Notes: generated by a model from the letters alone, not told the origin. Positions 11,990 through 23,089 are shown, counted from the stretch's first letter. The stretch: 64,000 nt of DNA from Heliocidaris erythrogramma (GCA_025617745.1 CM046869.1:3184823-3248822); one strand, 5' to 3'. Program-made: numbers and translations.

Positions 11990-12478
11990 GTGACCCTCCA
12001 CCACAAAACGACCAATAAGTCGCCATGGGAGTTCTAGAGTAAACAGCTTTGGGGGTGGAAATATATATTTTAAGTCTTTAGTATTTTCTGAAAGTATAGA
12101 TATTAATCTACCATCTGACAAAATTTCGGAGTAAAATACCATATTGAAATATGTTTTTACTCTCCTTCAAAATGACCATTTTTCATGGACATTCAAACTT
12201 TGTGAGTCAGCTTTAATATTGGGATCATACTTCACATCGCTTTTCTGGTATAACTCAAAAAGATTTCATTGCCTTATATTCAAAATCTACAGAAGGAAAG
12301 AAATATATCTATTCTGAAGGTATGGAAAGTTTCAACCCAACCTTTTGTGCGACAAACAATAGGACACAGATTAGGCACTCTTATTATGGTCACGCTTCTT
12401 TAGAGCTTGTTTTCTCTATTGTTTTGGTCATTACCCTGTCTGATACTCTGACATTCTCATTGTACTTTACAAGGGTTT

Positions 12479-12486
12479 GCTTAGTC
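12479..12486. repeat. Left target duplication of fold-back element 1
   Basis: GCTTAGTC lies immediately before the fold-back end and is repeated exactly at 17745-17752 immediately after its other end. Confidence 0.75.
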
Positions 12487-12495
12487 GGGGGCATC

Positions 12496-13127
12496 TCGTT
12501 TTTCCGAAGGTTCGTTTTTCCGAAGGTTCGTATTTCCGAAGGTTCGTATTTCCGAAACACTAATTTCCCATGCCTGGGGGTTCATAATTCCGAAAATGAA
12601 AAAGGGTTCGTAATTCCGAACATTTGTTGCATTATTCCGAAGGTTCGTTATTCCGAAGGTTCGTTTATCCGACGGTTCGTTTATCCGAAGGTTCATAATT
12701 CCGAAAATGAAATAGGGTTCATATTTCCGAAGGTTCGTATTTCCGAAAATGAAAAAGGGCTCATAATTCCGAAGGTTCGTATTTCCGAAAATGAAAAAGG
12801 GTTCGTATTTCCGAAAATGAAAAAGGGTTCGTATTTCCGAAAATGAAATAAGGTTCGTATTTCCTAAAATGAAAAAGGGTTCGTATTTCCGAAAATGAAA
12901 AAGGGTTCGTATTTCCGAAAATGAAATAAGGTTCGTATTTCCGAAAATGAAAAAGGGTTCGTATTTCCGAAAATGAAATAAGGTTCGTATTTCCGAAAAT
13001 GAAAAAGGGTTCGTATTTCCGAAAATGAAATAGGGTTCGTATTTCCGAAAATGAAAAAGGGTTCGTATTTCCGAAAATGAAATAGGGTTCGTATTTCCGA
13101 AAAATGAAATAGGGTTCATAATTCCTG
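12496..13127 (+). repeat. Left arm tandem array of FB1
   Basis: The outer part (12496 to about 12770) mixes 15-16-bp units such as TTCGTATTTCCGAAGG with longer ones. The inner part (about 12776-13115) is about 13 units of GGTTCGTATTTCCGAAAATG plus AAAAAG or AAATAG, 26 bp each. Because 26 is not a multiple of 3 and the unit lacks stops in several frames, long repetitive open frames appear on both strands. These are a by-product, not evidence of protein. Confidence 0.9.
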
Positions 13128-16058
13128 GAAAAAAAAGCAAATTCGTCAGGAGCAGAGGTGTAGCAATGGGGGGGGGGGGGGGGGAGGGAACGCCCCACCC
13201 CTCCCTCATCGGATGGCGAAAAAATCAGAAAAAAAGAAAGAAAATGGAATAGGAAAGAAGACGGTTGGACTGTACAAATGATTAATGGTTTTACTCATAA
13301 ATACGAACCTACCATTTTTCATTGACATTTATTATATGACCTTCAAATGTTACGTAACACCATACCCGGGAATACACACACATTTTGTATCAAAAGATAC
13401 ATTACACTCTAAAGAAAAAGTCATAAGGTCGCGCGGCAAGCCCTTTAAAACTATCAGCGGTGGGGGGGGGGGGGGGCGGGGGGCGCTAATTGCCCTCCAG
13501 TCCTATTTGGATTAAAGGAATGTGAAAGAAAGATGAGTCTCGTCCGGGTCTGAGATACAAAACTGTATTTGGGCAGCCATGTTCATCGTTAATCTCATCT
13601 CAAAGTTCTTCTTTCTTCATCCTGTCGCTTTCTTCTTTGTTTTCCTTTCGCTTTTTTCTTATAATCTATTTATTCCCATATGCATATACGAATTTCAGTG
13701 TTGAAAAAATCGGAATTAGGTTTTCTGTTTTCTTTCCTTTTTTCTTCTTTTTCTCTCTTTTTTCCCTTCTAACCTCTAATGAATCTTTTCACCTTTTTCT
13801 TTTCTCCTTTCTCTTCCCTCTCCCTCCTTTTTGCCCACATAGTGGCGCATATATATACTGACAGCAATGTTGAATATGAAAGGGGGAGTGACATCCCAAC
13901 ACCCCACCCCTGCCCCAACCCATTTTAGCAAGGCCCATGATAGGGGTGGGGTAGGCAAATTTATATATCTTATCATAAGTCATAAGCCTGATCATGTGAT
14001 CTCACATTGTGCAGTACGCAGTTATCTTTATAAAGTTCATATAATGGAACTTAATACAATAACTACGTGTATTTGAGGGCCTCGTGTTTGAAACCAAGTG
14101 GATGCGGTCACCATGCCCCTCGAAGTGACTTAAAACCGTCGTTCCACTGTTTGCTTACTTTATACAAACATAAATTATCGAGTAATCGCAGATATAGGTT
14201 AACTATAATTTTTATAATTACAGGGGCCGCATAACTCCCTTTTTTTAAGTAGGGGGGGGGGGGGCTGACACATCTTTCCCGAAAATCCACCATTATGTTT
14301 CTACATTTTCTAAATTTTATGAGCGAGCGAAGAGAGCGGGGAAAGAATTAACCTACAATTTTATTTTGTAAAAGAAATACACGAGAAAAGTTTATGTACA
14401 TGACCACCTCCTATACTTGATAATTATGTCGGATTTCGGGCACTTTGCAACACGAATATGTGTATATTTGCTGAACGAGGCATCCAAGAAAAGTTTAAGT
14501 TTTACGAACGAACGAGAAAAAAGGACACTTTATCATCTTTAAATGCTATCAACAAAAGACACTTACAAACATTATTCTAAGAAGTATATATGTGCTCCTT
14601 AATATTTTACCTGAAATGATATATCTTAACACTCTCATTTTTACGTATAAGTTACCCAGTTTATTTGATGACAGTCATGTTCACTCTTAATTCATCTGTG
14701 TATTCATATAATACCCGTCAATCTGTCAATCTACAATGTTTCACCAACCTAAGGTTTTCTCTACTTTAAATTCATTTGGCATTAAAGCTATGGTCACAAC
14801 CCACAAAATTAGCCTGCAATGGGAGTAAAATATGATGTTATGTTTTGCATAATGAATTTATATAGTCAAATAATTTTACACATTCATGCATACTAAATGA
14901 AAAAAATTACGTGTTAAAAAATTGCCTTATTTTAGTAGCCAGCCTTAGCATAATATGCTTTGGACACTACAATTTTCATTATGGATATGTAGAAATTTGG
15001 ATCCACTGGATATGTGTTTTGAGGTTGACAGATAGAAATAGGCCCATGGTTACAAAACTCTAGTAATCATTAGGATCATTTGAATGTAATTAAGATTCTA
15101 TCATCATCTGAAAAGGAAAGTGAGTTCAGCATTATCACATTATATTACTTGTGAATAATAGACGTCATTAATAGACGTCCATATGCACTCGTCAATGTTC
15201 ATCAAAAGATAATTCTTGTATGCAATGTAAATCATATCACAATATATAACTAAAAAGAGCAAAATAGGAGGTAAAGATCAGAATCCAGAACTTTAGTAAC
15301 TCCCAGTGTGGGTGATAGCAGGGGCGGTGGAGCGTCTTTCAAAATGGGTGGGGGCACCAACAAAAGGGGCACTTTGGAGGCAAAGGGCACCTACAAAGGG
15401 TGAAAAAATTGCGGGAAACGCCACTTTGAGCTGAGACAATAGTATATTGCTTTCGTTGGTGTCCCCACCCATTAATACACTATCGAATATCATTTTCGAC
15501 ACATTATTGTTTATGTCTTAGCATGGTTCTAGATGAAAAAGAAAAAAAAAAGAAAAAAAAATATTTTACAGTTGAGTGCAATGATCTGATTATTCATATT
15601 GAAGATATTTTGAATAACAGCGATTTTCCTAATAATTATGATAAAAAGACAATGGGAAATGCGAGCGAGCGTAGCTAGCGAGCTTTAAAAAAATTAGAAA
15701 GAAATTGTCGTTCTTCCTGTTTTGATGTAAGGGCACTGCTCATTCTTGTATAACTGCCCCCTGCTCCACTGCCTCTCATTATGCTGATATCAGTAGGGGA
15801 TCGGAATCTATTATATAGGAAGCCTCTCTGAGCTAGGTAGGCCTATGTGGTTCTTTTGTGGACGTTAGGGCTCAATTTGTAAGCGACATCGGAGTATATA
15901 CGAACAATATATTAAATATATATATAGGTATATAGGTATAGGGCACTTATCACAAGACAAAGCGGGCACTTATCAATAGCAGTGACTCCTTTATGAACTC
16001 TCTGTAATATTATGTTGTTGTTTTGGGGACCGGAGGGGAGGGCTTGTAGAGTCATCTA

Positions 16059-16210
16059 CAGAGCCATATTACAGACTTCGGCCAACTCGGTTTATTTGGG
16101 CACAACATGGCGTATATTCCTTTGTTTAGTGCTTGCCTAACAAAGCAACAAGCGCCATATTGCTACCTACATGGAGCCGAGTTGGCCAAACTCTGTAATA
16201 GATGGCTCTG
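16059..16210. mobile_element. Short palindromic MITE
   Basis: Left arm CAGAGCCATATTACAGACTT then CGGCCAACTCGG pairs with CCGAGTTGGCCAAACTCTGT then AATAGATGGCTCTG on the right. The arms also share the GGCGCTTGTTGC/ATGGCG region near the centre. It lies inside the FB1 loop. Confidence 0.65.
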
Positions 16211-16977
16211 AGGGCTAGGGAAGCAGGACGCCCCACCTTATTTTTAGTTTACACTTTTCATAGTATACTTTTTTAATCACAATTTATGTTCACGAAGTAA
16301 TTACATCTTAAAGATAATAAGTGTCAATGTTTGGCTCGCTGGAATCCAGCAGCGTGGTGCCCGAACATCCTTTTATTTTGGGAAGCGAGATGGTCGGCTA
16401 AAATCATTATTCTATAGACAATATCTCCTTTTTTTTACTTGCTCACTAGCGCGTAAGATTTAGAAACGGAATAGTTTGGGACAGGGAACGCCCTTCATTA
16501 GGGCGAGTGAAGTGCCCAAATATTCCATATTCGGCAGTAGGGTTCAGTTATATTATTCATGGCTCATTATTACATGTTCTATATTTGTCTTTTGATGGCG
16601 AAATTGCATTTCCATTACAATAAAAAAGGGTTTCATGTTTTTTCTAACTCGCTTCGCTCGCTTGCAAATTGTACGAACGGGGAGTATGATATTCTGCCAA
16701 GAGGCATCAGCTCCCCCTTTCAAAAACATTACGTGACCATTTTCTGCTTGTAAAGATCTACTTGGAACTTTGGTGTGTCTCATTTTCCAAAGCGGTATAT
16801 AGATTATATAAATAACTTCAAGCCAATTTCGTTGTAGGAAATTTAATCCGGAATCCGATCATTCACTTTCTTCAATACATCAGTATGTATTTTAATCACC
16901 GAAGTAATATCATTTTATGAGAAATGAAACATGTATTCCTGAGGCGCTCGCTCTCCACGCTCGCTCACAAATATTGG

Positions 16978-17165
16978 TTATTATAATAGGAACAATTATA
17001 ATAATGATAATAATATTAATAATAATAACAATAATGATGATAATAATAATAATTATAATAATAATAATCATAATAATAATAATGATAATATTGATAGGAA
17101 TTACGATAATAATGGCTATTTCTCTGGATTTTATTATAATTGTTATCATCATTGTTATGATTATT
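16978..17165. repeat. AAT/ATG trinucleotide-rich microsatellite
   Basis: A long imperfect run of AATAAT and ATGATA units. It creates isoleucine-rich open frames on both strands that should not be read as proteins. Confidence 0.9.
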
Positions 17166-17252
17166 GAGTACGACATGAATATCTTTACACTTGGCCGTCT
17201 TTCCCCTCCTCCCTATCCAAAATACGGATTGACCGCGTATTCTCTGAATTTA

Positions 17253-17735
17253 AACCCTTTTTCATTTTCGGAAATACGAACCCTTTTTCATTTTCGGAAA
17301 TACGAACCCTATTTCATTTTCGGAAATACGAACCCTTTTTCATTTTCGGAAATACGAACCCTATTTCATTTTCGGAAATACGAACCCTATTTCATTTTCG
17401 GAAATACGAACCCTTTTTCATTTTCGGAAATACGAACCCTTTTTCATTTTCGGAAATACGAACCCTATTTCATTTTCGGAAATACGAACCCTTTTTCATT
17501 TTCGGAAATACGAACCCTTTTTCATTTTCGGAAATACGAACCCTTTTTCATTTTCGGAAATACGAACCTTCGGAATTATGAACCCTATTTCATTTTCGGA
17601 AAAAAGAACCTTCGGAAAAACGAACCTTCGGAAAAACGAACCTTCGGAGTAACGAACCTTCGGAATAACGAACCTTCGGAATTATGAACCTTCGGAAAAA
17701 CGAACCTTCGGAAATACGAACCTTCGGAAAAACGA
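17253..17735 (-). repeat. Right arm tandem array of FB1
   Basis: About 12 units of the 26-bp repeat in inverted orientation (CATTTTCGGAAATACGAACC) run from 17253 to about 17566. Short CCTTCGGAAAAACGAA-like units follow up to 17735. The order of unit types mirrors the left arm. Confidence 0.9.
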
Positions 17736-18055
17736 CATGTAACCGCTTAGTCTATAGAAGACAAGTTGTATATCATTTTAAAGCTTAGAATCTATGCTTT
17801 CAAAATGTGCTGAAATTAAAAAAAAAAATTTCTGACTTATTGGTCGTTTTGTGGTGGAGGGTCACAAATAGTAAATCACAAGCTCAGGTGTAGATTAACA
17901 TTGTATAGTCGGCTCAAACAATGCAACAAAGAAACATTTGTTAAAAATTCTAATCTGACAACCTTGGGCAGAAAACCAATGAGGAAAAAAAACAGGTACA
18001 AAAAGTGATAACAGACAATATTCAGGGAAATCATTTTAAATGGGTTTAGACCATC

Positions 18056-18900
18056 TTAAAGGGAAAGTTCACCCTGATTACAAGTTGATTTTAAAAGAAG
18101 CAGCAAAATTACAGAACAGATCAGTGAAGGCTTGAGCAAAATACGATAAGAAATAAGAAAGTTGTAAATATTTGAACTTGTAATCAATCAAACACAAATT
18201 GGCAACTCTGTGATGTAAATCATGTATCTTGCGAGCTCCTCTCCCATTTGCCCTGTACCCCCAAAATTATTAACTTCCATTTTCTCTATAAAAGAAAATA
18301 TGCAATCATACACACGCCTTAGATATAATCATTGCTCATACATGTATGTTTTTCACACAAAACCTTATGAATCAAATCTATTCCTTCATCAAAAAATTAG
18401 AAAATTAAACATTGAGATTTTCAGTACTGAGCAAATGGGAGAGGAGCTCGTATTAAGATACATCACAGGGTTGCCAATTTGTGTTTGATGGATTACAACT
18501 TCAAAAACTCATAAATCTCTTGTCAGAATTTGCTCAAACTTTCATTAATATGTTTCTCTCATTTTTTTTCTTTTATTCGGATCAACTTAAAGGGATACGC
18601 CACCAGGCGGCCGTGGGGAAAGTCAGGATTGCGTAAGCCCCATTCACTCCTACACAAAGTTTGTGCGTCGAACGTGTCCGTTGGACTACTATGATTACTT
18701 TTCGGACTGCACGAAGCCGACCGAATCTCGCACGCGGGCTCGAGTTCAAGCGGAGTGTCCATGTTGCATGGCGAACAGCGAAGTTTGCTCCCGCGGGGCA
18801 TCGGCATGATCAGGTAACAATTATGCGTGCCCTCTCGCGGCATAAAATCCTCCAAGATCTGCGGTATCCCTTTTAATACTAGGGTGGACTTTCCATTTAA
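18056..18900. mobile_element. TTAA-flanked element, family A, containing a nested family-B element
   Basis: TTAA at 18056-18059 is followed by AGGGAAAGTTCACCCTGATT. The right end, read inward from TTAA at 18897-18900, is ATGGAAAGTCCACCCTAGT. A complete family-B element sits inside at 18587-18876 with its own TTAA sites. Without it, family A is about 555 bp and contains an internal inverted repeat (GTAATCAATCAAACACAAAT against AATTTGTGTTTGATGGATTA). Confidence 0.8.
18587..18876 (-). mobile_element. TTAA-flanked MITE, family B, nested in family A
   Basis: Ends TTAA-AGGGATACGCC and GGTATCCCTT-TTAA enclose about 280 bp of unusually GC-rich sequence. The body, with CGCACAAACTTTGTGTAGGA-like and ATCGGCATGATCAGGTAACA-like words, is the inverted counterpart of the element at 23791-24084. 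Confidence 0.85.
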
Positions 18901-19082
18901 GCTGTTGGCTATTGGATTCTGTAGGATTTGTACAGCAACCAATTGGTACCTGTAGTCAATGGGTTAAAAAGACATGCAGAGACCACTCTTCCGCCCTTTC
19001 AGGACAATAATCTTCAACAGCTATTAAAATTGATCAGATATTTTTTAAAATGGCAACAAGATATTTTGTTTTACTGCAACTC

Positions 19083-19412
19083 ATAGAGGTGTCAAACTGT
19101 AGCCAATTGGTCCCATCCCTTGACTAGGAATGGAAAGGTTGTGGGTTCGATCACCGGCTTGGCAATTATCATGTTTTTGAGCAAGGCATTTTATCGACAT
19201 TGTTTCTCTTCATCCAGGTGTTAAATGGATACCCAACTACCCGGTAGGATGCGGACGTCATTGTGATTTGATTAGTATGTGCATGCCCGTAGAAAGGGTG
19301 ACTGGCTGGAATGCTCCCCAGTTGAATGGGGAGTGTATATAGTAAAGTGCATAGCGATAGGATCCTGTGACTGGGGTAATAACACTGTAAGCACTTTTAT
19401 TATTTTTTTTTT
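19083..19412 (+). mobile_element. tRNA-derived SINE
   Basis: GTAGCCAATTGGT resembles an RNA polymerase III A box and GGTTCGATCACC a B box. A core follows (GAGCAAGGCATTTTATCGAC, CAGGTGTTAAATGGATACCC), and the element ends near AAGCACTTTTATTATTTTTT. The same kind of core and ATT tail recurs in the SINE at 56678-57046. The tRNA part is too diverged to be a functional tRNA gene. Confidence 0.65.
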
Positions 19413-19624
19413 TTATATTGTTTTTTTTGTGTTCATAATTTAGGGACTTTAAGGAATCTAAAGACACTCTCTTGTACATGTAAGTTCCATGCACAATGCA
19501 TCACAATTTGCTTACACCAGACCTGGTAAAAATCCCTATTTAATATGTGTACGAATCGTGCACGCAGCAAAACTCATGGCCCATCTTGAAATTACTTAGA
19601 GCTTGCCTAGGAGAGATTAGATAT

Positions 19625-19670
19625 GTTTGGTCATGGTTCTGGTGAGGAAATTATGATGAACATTCCCTAG
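19625..19670 (+). repeat. Left flanking direct repeat of FB2
   Basis: GTTTGGTCATGGTTCTGGTG to CATTCCCTAG abuts the left end of FB2. A diverged copy abuts the right end at 20106-20154. Confidence 0.75.
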
Positions 19671-20105
19671 GTTACATGTTTTTTTTCCGAAGGTTCATTT
19701 TTCTGAAGGTTCGCGTTTTCAAAGGTTCATTACTCCGACCGTTGTAATTCCGAAAATGAAATAGGGTTCATAATTCCGAAAATGAAAAAGGGTTCATAAT
19801 TCCGAAAATGAAAAAGGGTTCATAATTCCGAAAATGAAAAAGGGTTCATATTCCGAAGGGTCGTAATTCTGAAAAGTTATGTAGGGCTCTATTGCATTTT
19901 CGGACGTACTAATCTTCGGAATTATGAACCCTTTTTCATTTTCAGAATAACGAACCCTATTTCATTTTCGAAATTACGAACCTTCGGAGTAATACATCAA
20001 ATGTTCAGAATTATGAATCCTTTTTCATTTTCGGAATTATGAACCCCCTGCTATGGGAAATTTGTGTTTCGGAATTACGAACCTTCGGAAAAACGAGTAC
20101 CCCCT
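19671..20105. mobile_element. Fold-back element FB2, short copy of the FB1 family
   Basis: The element begins GTTACATGTTTTTTTTCCGA and ends CGGAAAAACGAGTACCCCCT, matching the two distinct termini of FB1. Its arms carry a few TTCCGAAAATGAAAAAGGGT units facing CCCTTTTTCATTTTCGGAAT units around a very small loop. Total length is 435 bp against 5258 bp for FB1. The flanks are an approximately 46-bp imperfect direct repeat. Confidence 0.75.
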
Positions 20106-20154
20106 GTTTGGTCATGGTTCATGTGAGGAATTTATGATGATGAACTTTCCCTAG
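20106..20154 (+). repeat. Right flanking direct repeat of FB2
   Basis: GTTTGGTCATGGTTCATGTG to CTTTCCCTAG starts directly after the FB2 end and matches the copy at 19625-19670 with several substitutions and a 3-bp length difference. Confidence 0.75.
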
Positions 20155-20297
20155 AGGGCAGTTCTTCTGAAGCTCATGAATGGAAAAGCCCATTACGCAA
20201 AAGACCTGTCATTCATGAAAGTGAAGTCCATTCCCTTCTTCCAGTCTGGTACAGTCTGCTGCTGGCGTATCATCGGACTCCTTCATTGATAACATAT

Positions 20298-21480
20298 GTG
20301 ACCCGGCACCACAAAACCACCAAAAAGTCGCAAAAAATTTAAAAAAAATTCTGATTTTATCATATTTAAATAGAACAAAGTCTCAGCTTTAAAATGATAT
20401 ATGACTCATTATAATTGAAACTTTCTAACCCTTTTAATTTAGCGAATGAAATGAGCTTGTAAGAGATGTTTGCTGTTATTAAATAGGGAGGAAATGAGCT
20501 CTAAAGTTGGGGCCTATTCAAGCGTGCAGAGTAAGAAAACAAGAGAGAAAGTCGATAGAGAGAGAATCAAAAGGCCATAGCACCCACTATGAATGAATTG
20601 TGGGATTAGGTTGATATTTGGTAGGAGTGTTAAACATAGTTTATTCATTCTATTGCCAAAACTTCAAATTGTGAACTTGAGTCATTTGAAAGTTATTATG
20701 ATGCATATGAGAGTGTTCTAATGGGAGATTAAGCGCACCTCGGTGGCCTGACATGTGCACAAGACGATACCTAAATCCATTGGGGCGTCTTTCTTTGTTC
20801 CCTGTTACATAATACTGGTTTGTTACCTGTGTAGTCCTTCTGTTATCATACACTGAACTTGTAATTTAGCCTATAATTAACTTTAAAATAGAACCTACAT
20901 GTACTCTTTTTCTTGTTAACATTGATTAATCTATATATGCAATTTGTTTTACGTAGAACTTAGATACTCTTTCCTTGCTCACATGAATAAACTTGATCGA
21001 TCGTTAGCAACGAAATCCTTTTTCAGACGCTGTTTCATCATCGAAATAGAACTTATAACTGCTCTGTAATTTGCTTTCGCGGCTATTGATAAACTGTAAT
21101 ATCAGTATGATGAGATTGCTGAAAATTTATTCTTTCTATTGGTATGCAAATCATTAGGGAAAAGGTAATTTAAGGCCTGTGAGATTGCAGTGATTTTACG
21201 AGGGTGAGCAGTACCGTTTAAAAAAAATATCATACGGAAAGGTGAAGAATTAGGAAGAAACCGAAGCTGTGCGCAAAAAAACTGGTCTAGGAAAATTGTT
21301 AAAAATTCATCTTCTACTGTGTTTTAAGCTTCCAGATTTTGATATAAGGCACAGAAAAGAACGATCTTTCAGAAAAACCAAAAGTCCGAAAATAAAATTT
21401 TCCAACCCAAATTTCCATTTCAGCCGTTTACACAAAATCACGGGTTGCGACTTTTTGGTGGTTTTGTGGTGCCGGGTCAC
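20298..21480. mobile_element. GTGACCC-family DNA element D3
   Basis: The ends are GTGACCCGGCACCACAAAAC in both inward directions, continuing CACCAAAAAGTCGCAA. ATAT flanks both sides as a 4-bp duplication. The left subterminal part (TCTCAGCTTTAAAATGATAT) is the inverted form of the right subterminal part of D1, so D3 lies in the opposite orientation. At 1183 bp it is longer than D1. No coding region was recognised. Confidence 0.8.
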
Positions 21481-22648
21481 ATATGTTATTGGGTGAATAC
21501 TCAAATGGTTTCATATTTCCCATGGAAACACAAGCTTGTGATTTAATGCTTATTTTCCTCGTATTTTTCATCATTTATTTTTGTCATTATTTCCTGATGT
21601 GTAACATCTATTTCCTGATGTCTAACATCATATAAAGCCACAAGTATGGACTTGATGTGGGCATGAGGAAATCATTAGAAATCAAGTGTCTAAAAGGAGA
21701 ACATACATGTAGAGCAGAAATAGAAACTGGTGCTCTCTTATTTAAAGCTTTGAAAGTGTAATTAAACTGTATTGTTTTAATGATGCCCTAAAACATTACA
21801 CCATCTTCTGACAATTGCTTTACAATCAAGAGTCAAAATAAATATTTTAAAGCCATATTATTTTATCGATGCCCCAGTAGATAAAACATTAGACATCTTC
21901 AGAAGATCACGCTACTTTTAAAAGGGCTTACATGTAATTGTGACGTCCCCAAATTGCAGTTATATAGCATTACAATGAAGGTCTTGCTTTCGATAGGCAA
22001 TGGCATACTAATTACCATCACATATTCTAACTAGCGCATGAATCTGCAGATGATTCAAAGTTATTTGCGCGTTAATAATTGCCTAAAATTATTTACGAGT
22101 TAATAACTGCCCAATTTACTCAAAGCAGTAAAAATTAATGACTCACGCTGTCATGTTAGAGGCCTTGGTTTATCTTGGTACGCAGTATAATGACGACAGT
22201 TAGCAGACAGGCTAGTTAGTTGGTAGACATGTTTAATCGAAGTAGACTGATACCGATACACAGTATCGCATATCGTAACACACACTTGAGGCTGTTTACT
22301 TTCAAAGTAAGTTATTACAAATAGAGGTTCTCCACAGGGACCAGTTTACTCCATAATTACATGTAAGTCATCTTGTGAACATGGCTAATACAGACTGCTG
22401 GATCCAGGCATTCAACAAATTGTTCGCTCAGATTACTAATACATTAAATTTTAAGATAAATTGAATCAGAAAGTGTATGTTGAGACAAACTTTTTTGCTC
22501 GTGGGAAGCCTTTTTACCCTTTGTTGGTTTTAATAAATATTTATCTATTACATAAAAATACAGCCTAAATAATCCTCTGAAAAGTACAACAATAAAGATA
22601 ACAGCTACATGTACAAGGCATCAAGTTCTTGCTTATCTATGAGCCTCA
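21481..22648. other. Gene-free stretch
   Basis: No gene or clear transposon. A small direct repeat (ATTTCCTGATGTGTAACATC and ATTTCCTGATGTCTAACATC) occurs at about 21591-21630. Confidence 0.4.
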
Positions 22649-22859
22649 ATAGACCGCTTCGGTAATGTATGCAAATTTTATACAAACCTTTCAAACAAAG
22701 GTTGTTCTTGACAACCTGAAAGCTTGCCGGAGGCTTGCCGGACATAGCAACAAACAATGTATGCAAACTGGATTCCAAGCACTGAGGCTCATTTATAAAA
22801 AGCAGGTTAATGGAATAGCTCGTCACTAGGTGCTCAGAGAATTACAGAAGCGGTCTATT
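22649..22859 (-). mobile_element. TA-flanked MITE, family T (copy 1)
   Basis: Inverted ends TAGACCGCTTCGGTAAT and, inward from the right, TAGACCGCTTCTGTAAT. The body (GCTTTCAGGTTGTCAAGAAC, read on the minus strand) matches copy 2 at 27371. TA at both ends suits a Tc1/mariner-type target duplication. Confidence 0.7.
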
Positions 22860-23089
22860 CTGTTCAGATTGATCAACATTTTTCAAATTTACATGTATAT
22901 TTACAAACTGAATACACCTGTATACAATGCCAATGAGTCAACATCATATTCACAGAATTCAGCAACTGCAAAATATGTGGCTGCAAAGTTAGTGTATTTG
23001 CAAAGAAAGAGAGTTCACATCAGTCCAATCCTACAAGATCTTCACTGGCTGCCTATCGATCAGAGGATCATCTTCAAACTTGGAATTCT

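Larger units (their letters stand above)
13128..17252. other. Loop of FB1, gene-free
   Basis: The stretch between the two arms shows no transposase or other recognisable coding region. It contains G runs at about 13168, 13460 and 14250, a polypyrimidine tract at 13640-13840, two copies of a GAGCGAGCGAAG-like word (about 14319 and 15662), a hairpin MITE at 16059 and an AAT-rich microsatellite at 16978. It may itself be a patchwork of older insertions. Confidence 0.5.
12487..17744. mobile_element. Fold-back element FB1 with 26-bp tandem-array arms
   Basis: The 5258-bp element is flanked by the 8-bp duplication GCTTAGTC. Each arm starts with short TTCGTTTTTCCGAAGG-like units and passes inward to a 26-bp array. 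The right arm is the inverted counterpart of the left. The two termini differ: GGGGGCATCTCGTTTTTCCG on the left and, read inward, GGTTACATGTCGTTTTTCCG on the right. The same two termini bound the small copy at 19671-20105. About 4.1 kb of non-coding DNA separates the arms. Repeat-built arms around a variable loop recall Drosophila FB and Galileo elements, but no sequence relationship to them was tested. Confidence 0.8.
11990..17865. mobile_element. GTGACCC-family DNA element D2, split by a fold-back insertion
   Basis: The ends are GTGACCCTCCACCACAAAAC and, in reverse complement on the right, the same 20 bases, continuing GACCAATAAGTC. AAAT flanks both sides as a 4-bp duplication. Removing the insert at 12487-17744 and one copy of GCTTAGTC leaves about 610 bp, close to the 663 bp of D1. 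The inner right flank (CAAGTTGTATATCATTTTAA) aligns with D1 (CAAGTGATATACCATTGGAA). The element was therefore complete before the insertion. Confidence 0.85.

Noticed and set aside
12776..13115. CRISPR-like array of regularly spaced repeats
   Set aside because: The units are directly adjacent with no unique spacers, and the genome is eukaryotic. It is a tandem satellite forming one arm of a fold-back element.
12322..13209. Long repetitive open frames on both strands (174 and 242 residues)
   Set aside because: They are generated by the 26-bp array, whose unit lacks stops in several frames. The same peptide appears from the inverted arm at 17253-17687, and there is no sign of a conserved protein.
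16910..17176. Isoleucine-rich open frames
   Set aside because: They come from the AAT/ATG microsatellite.
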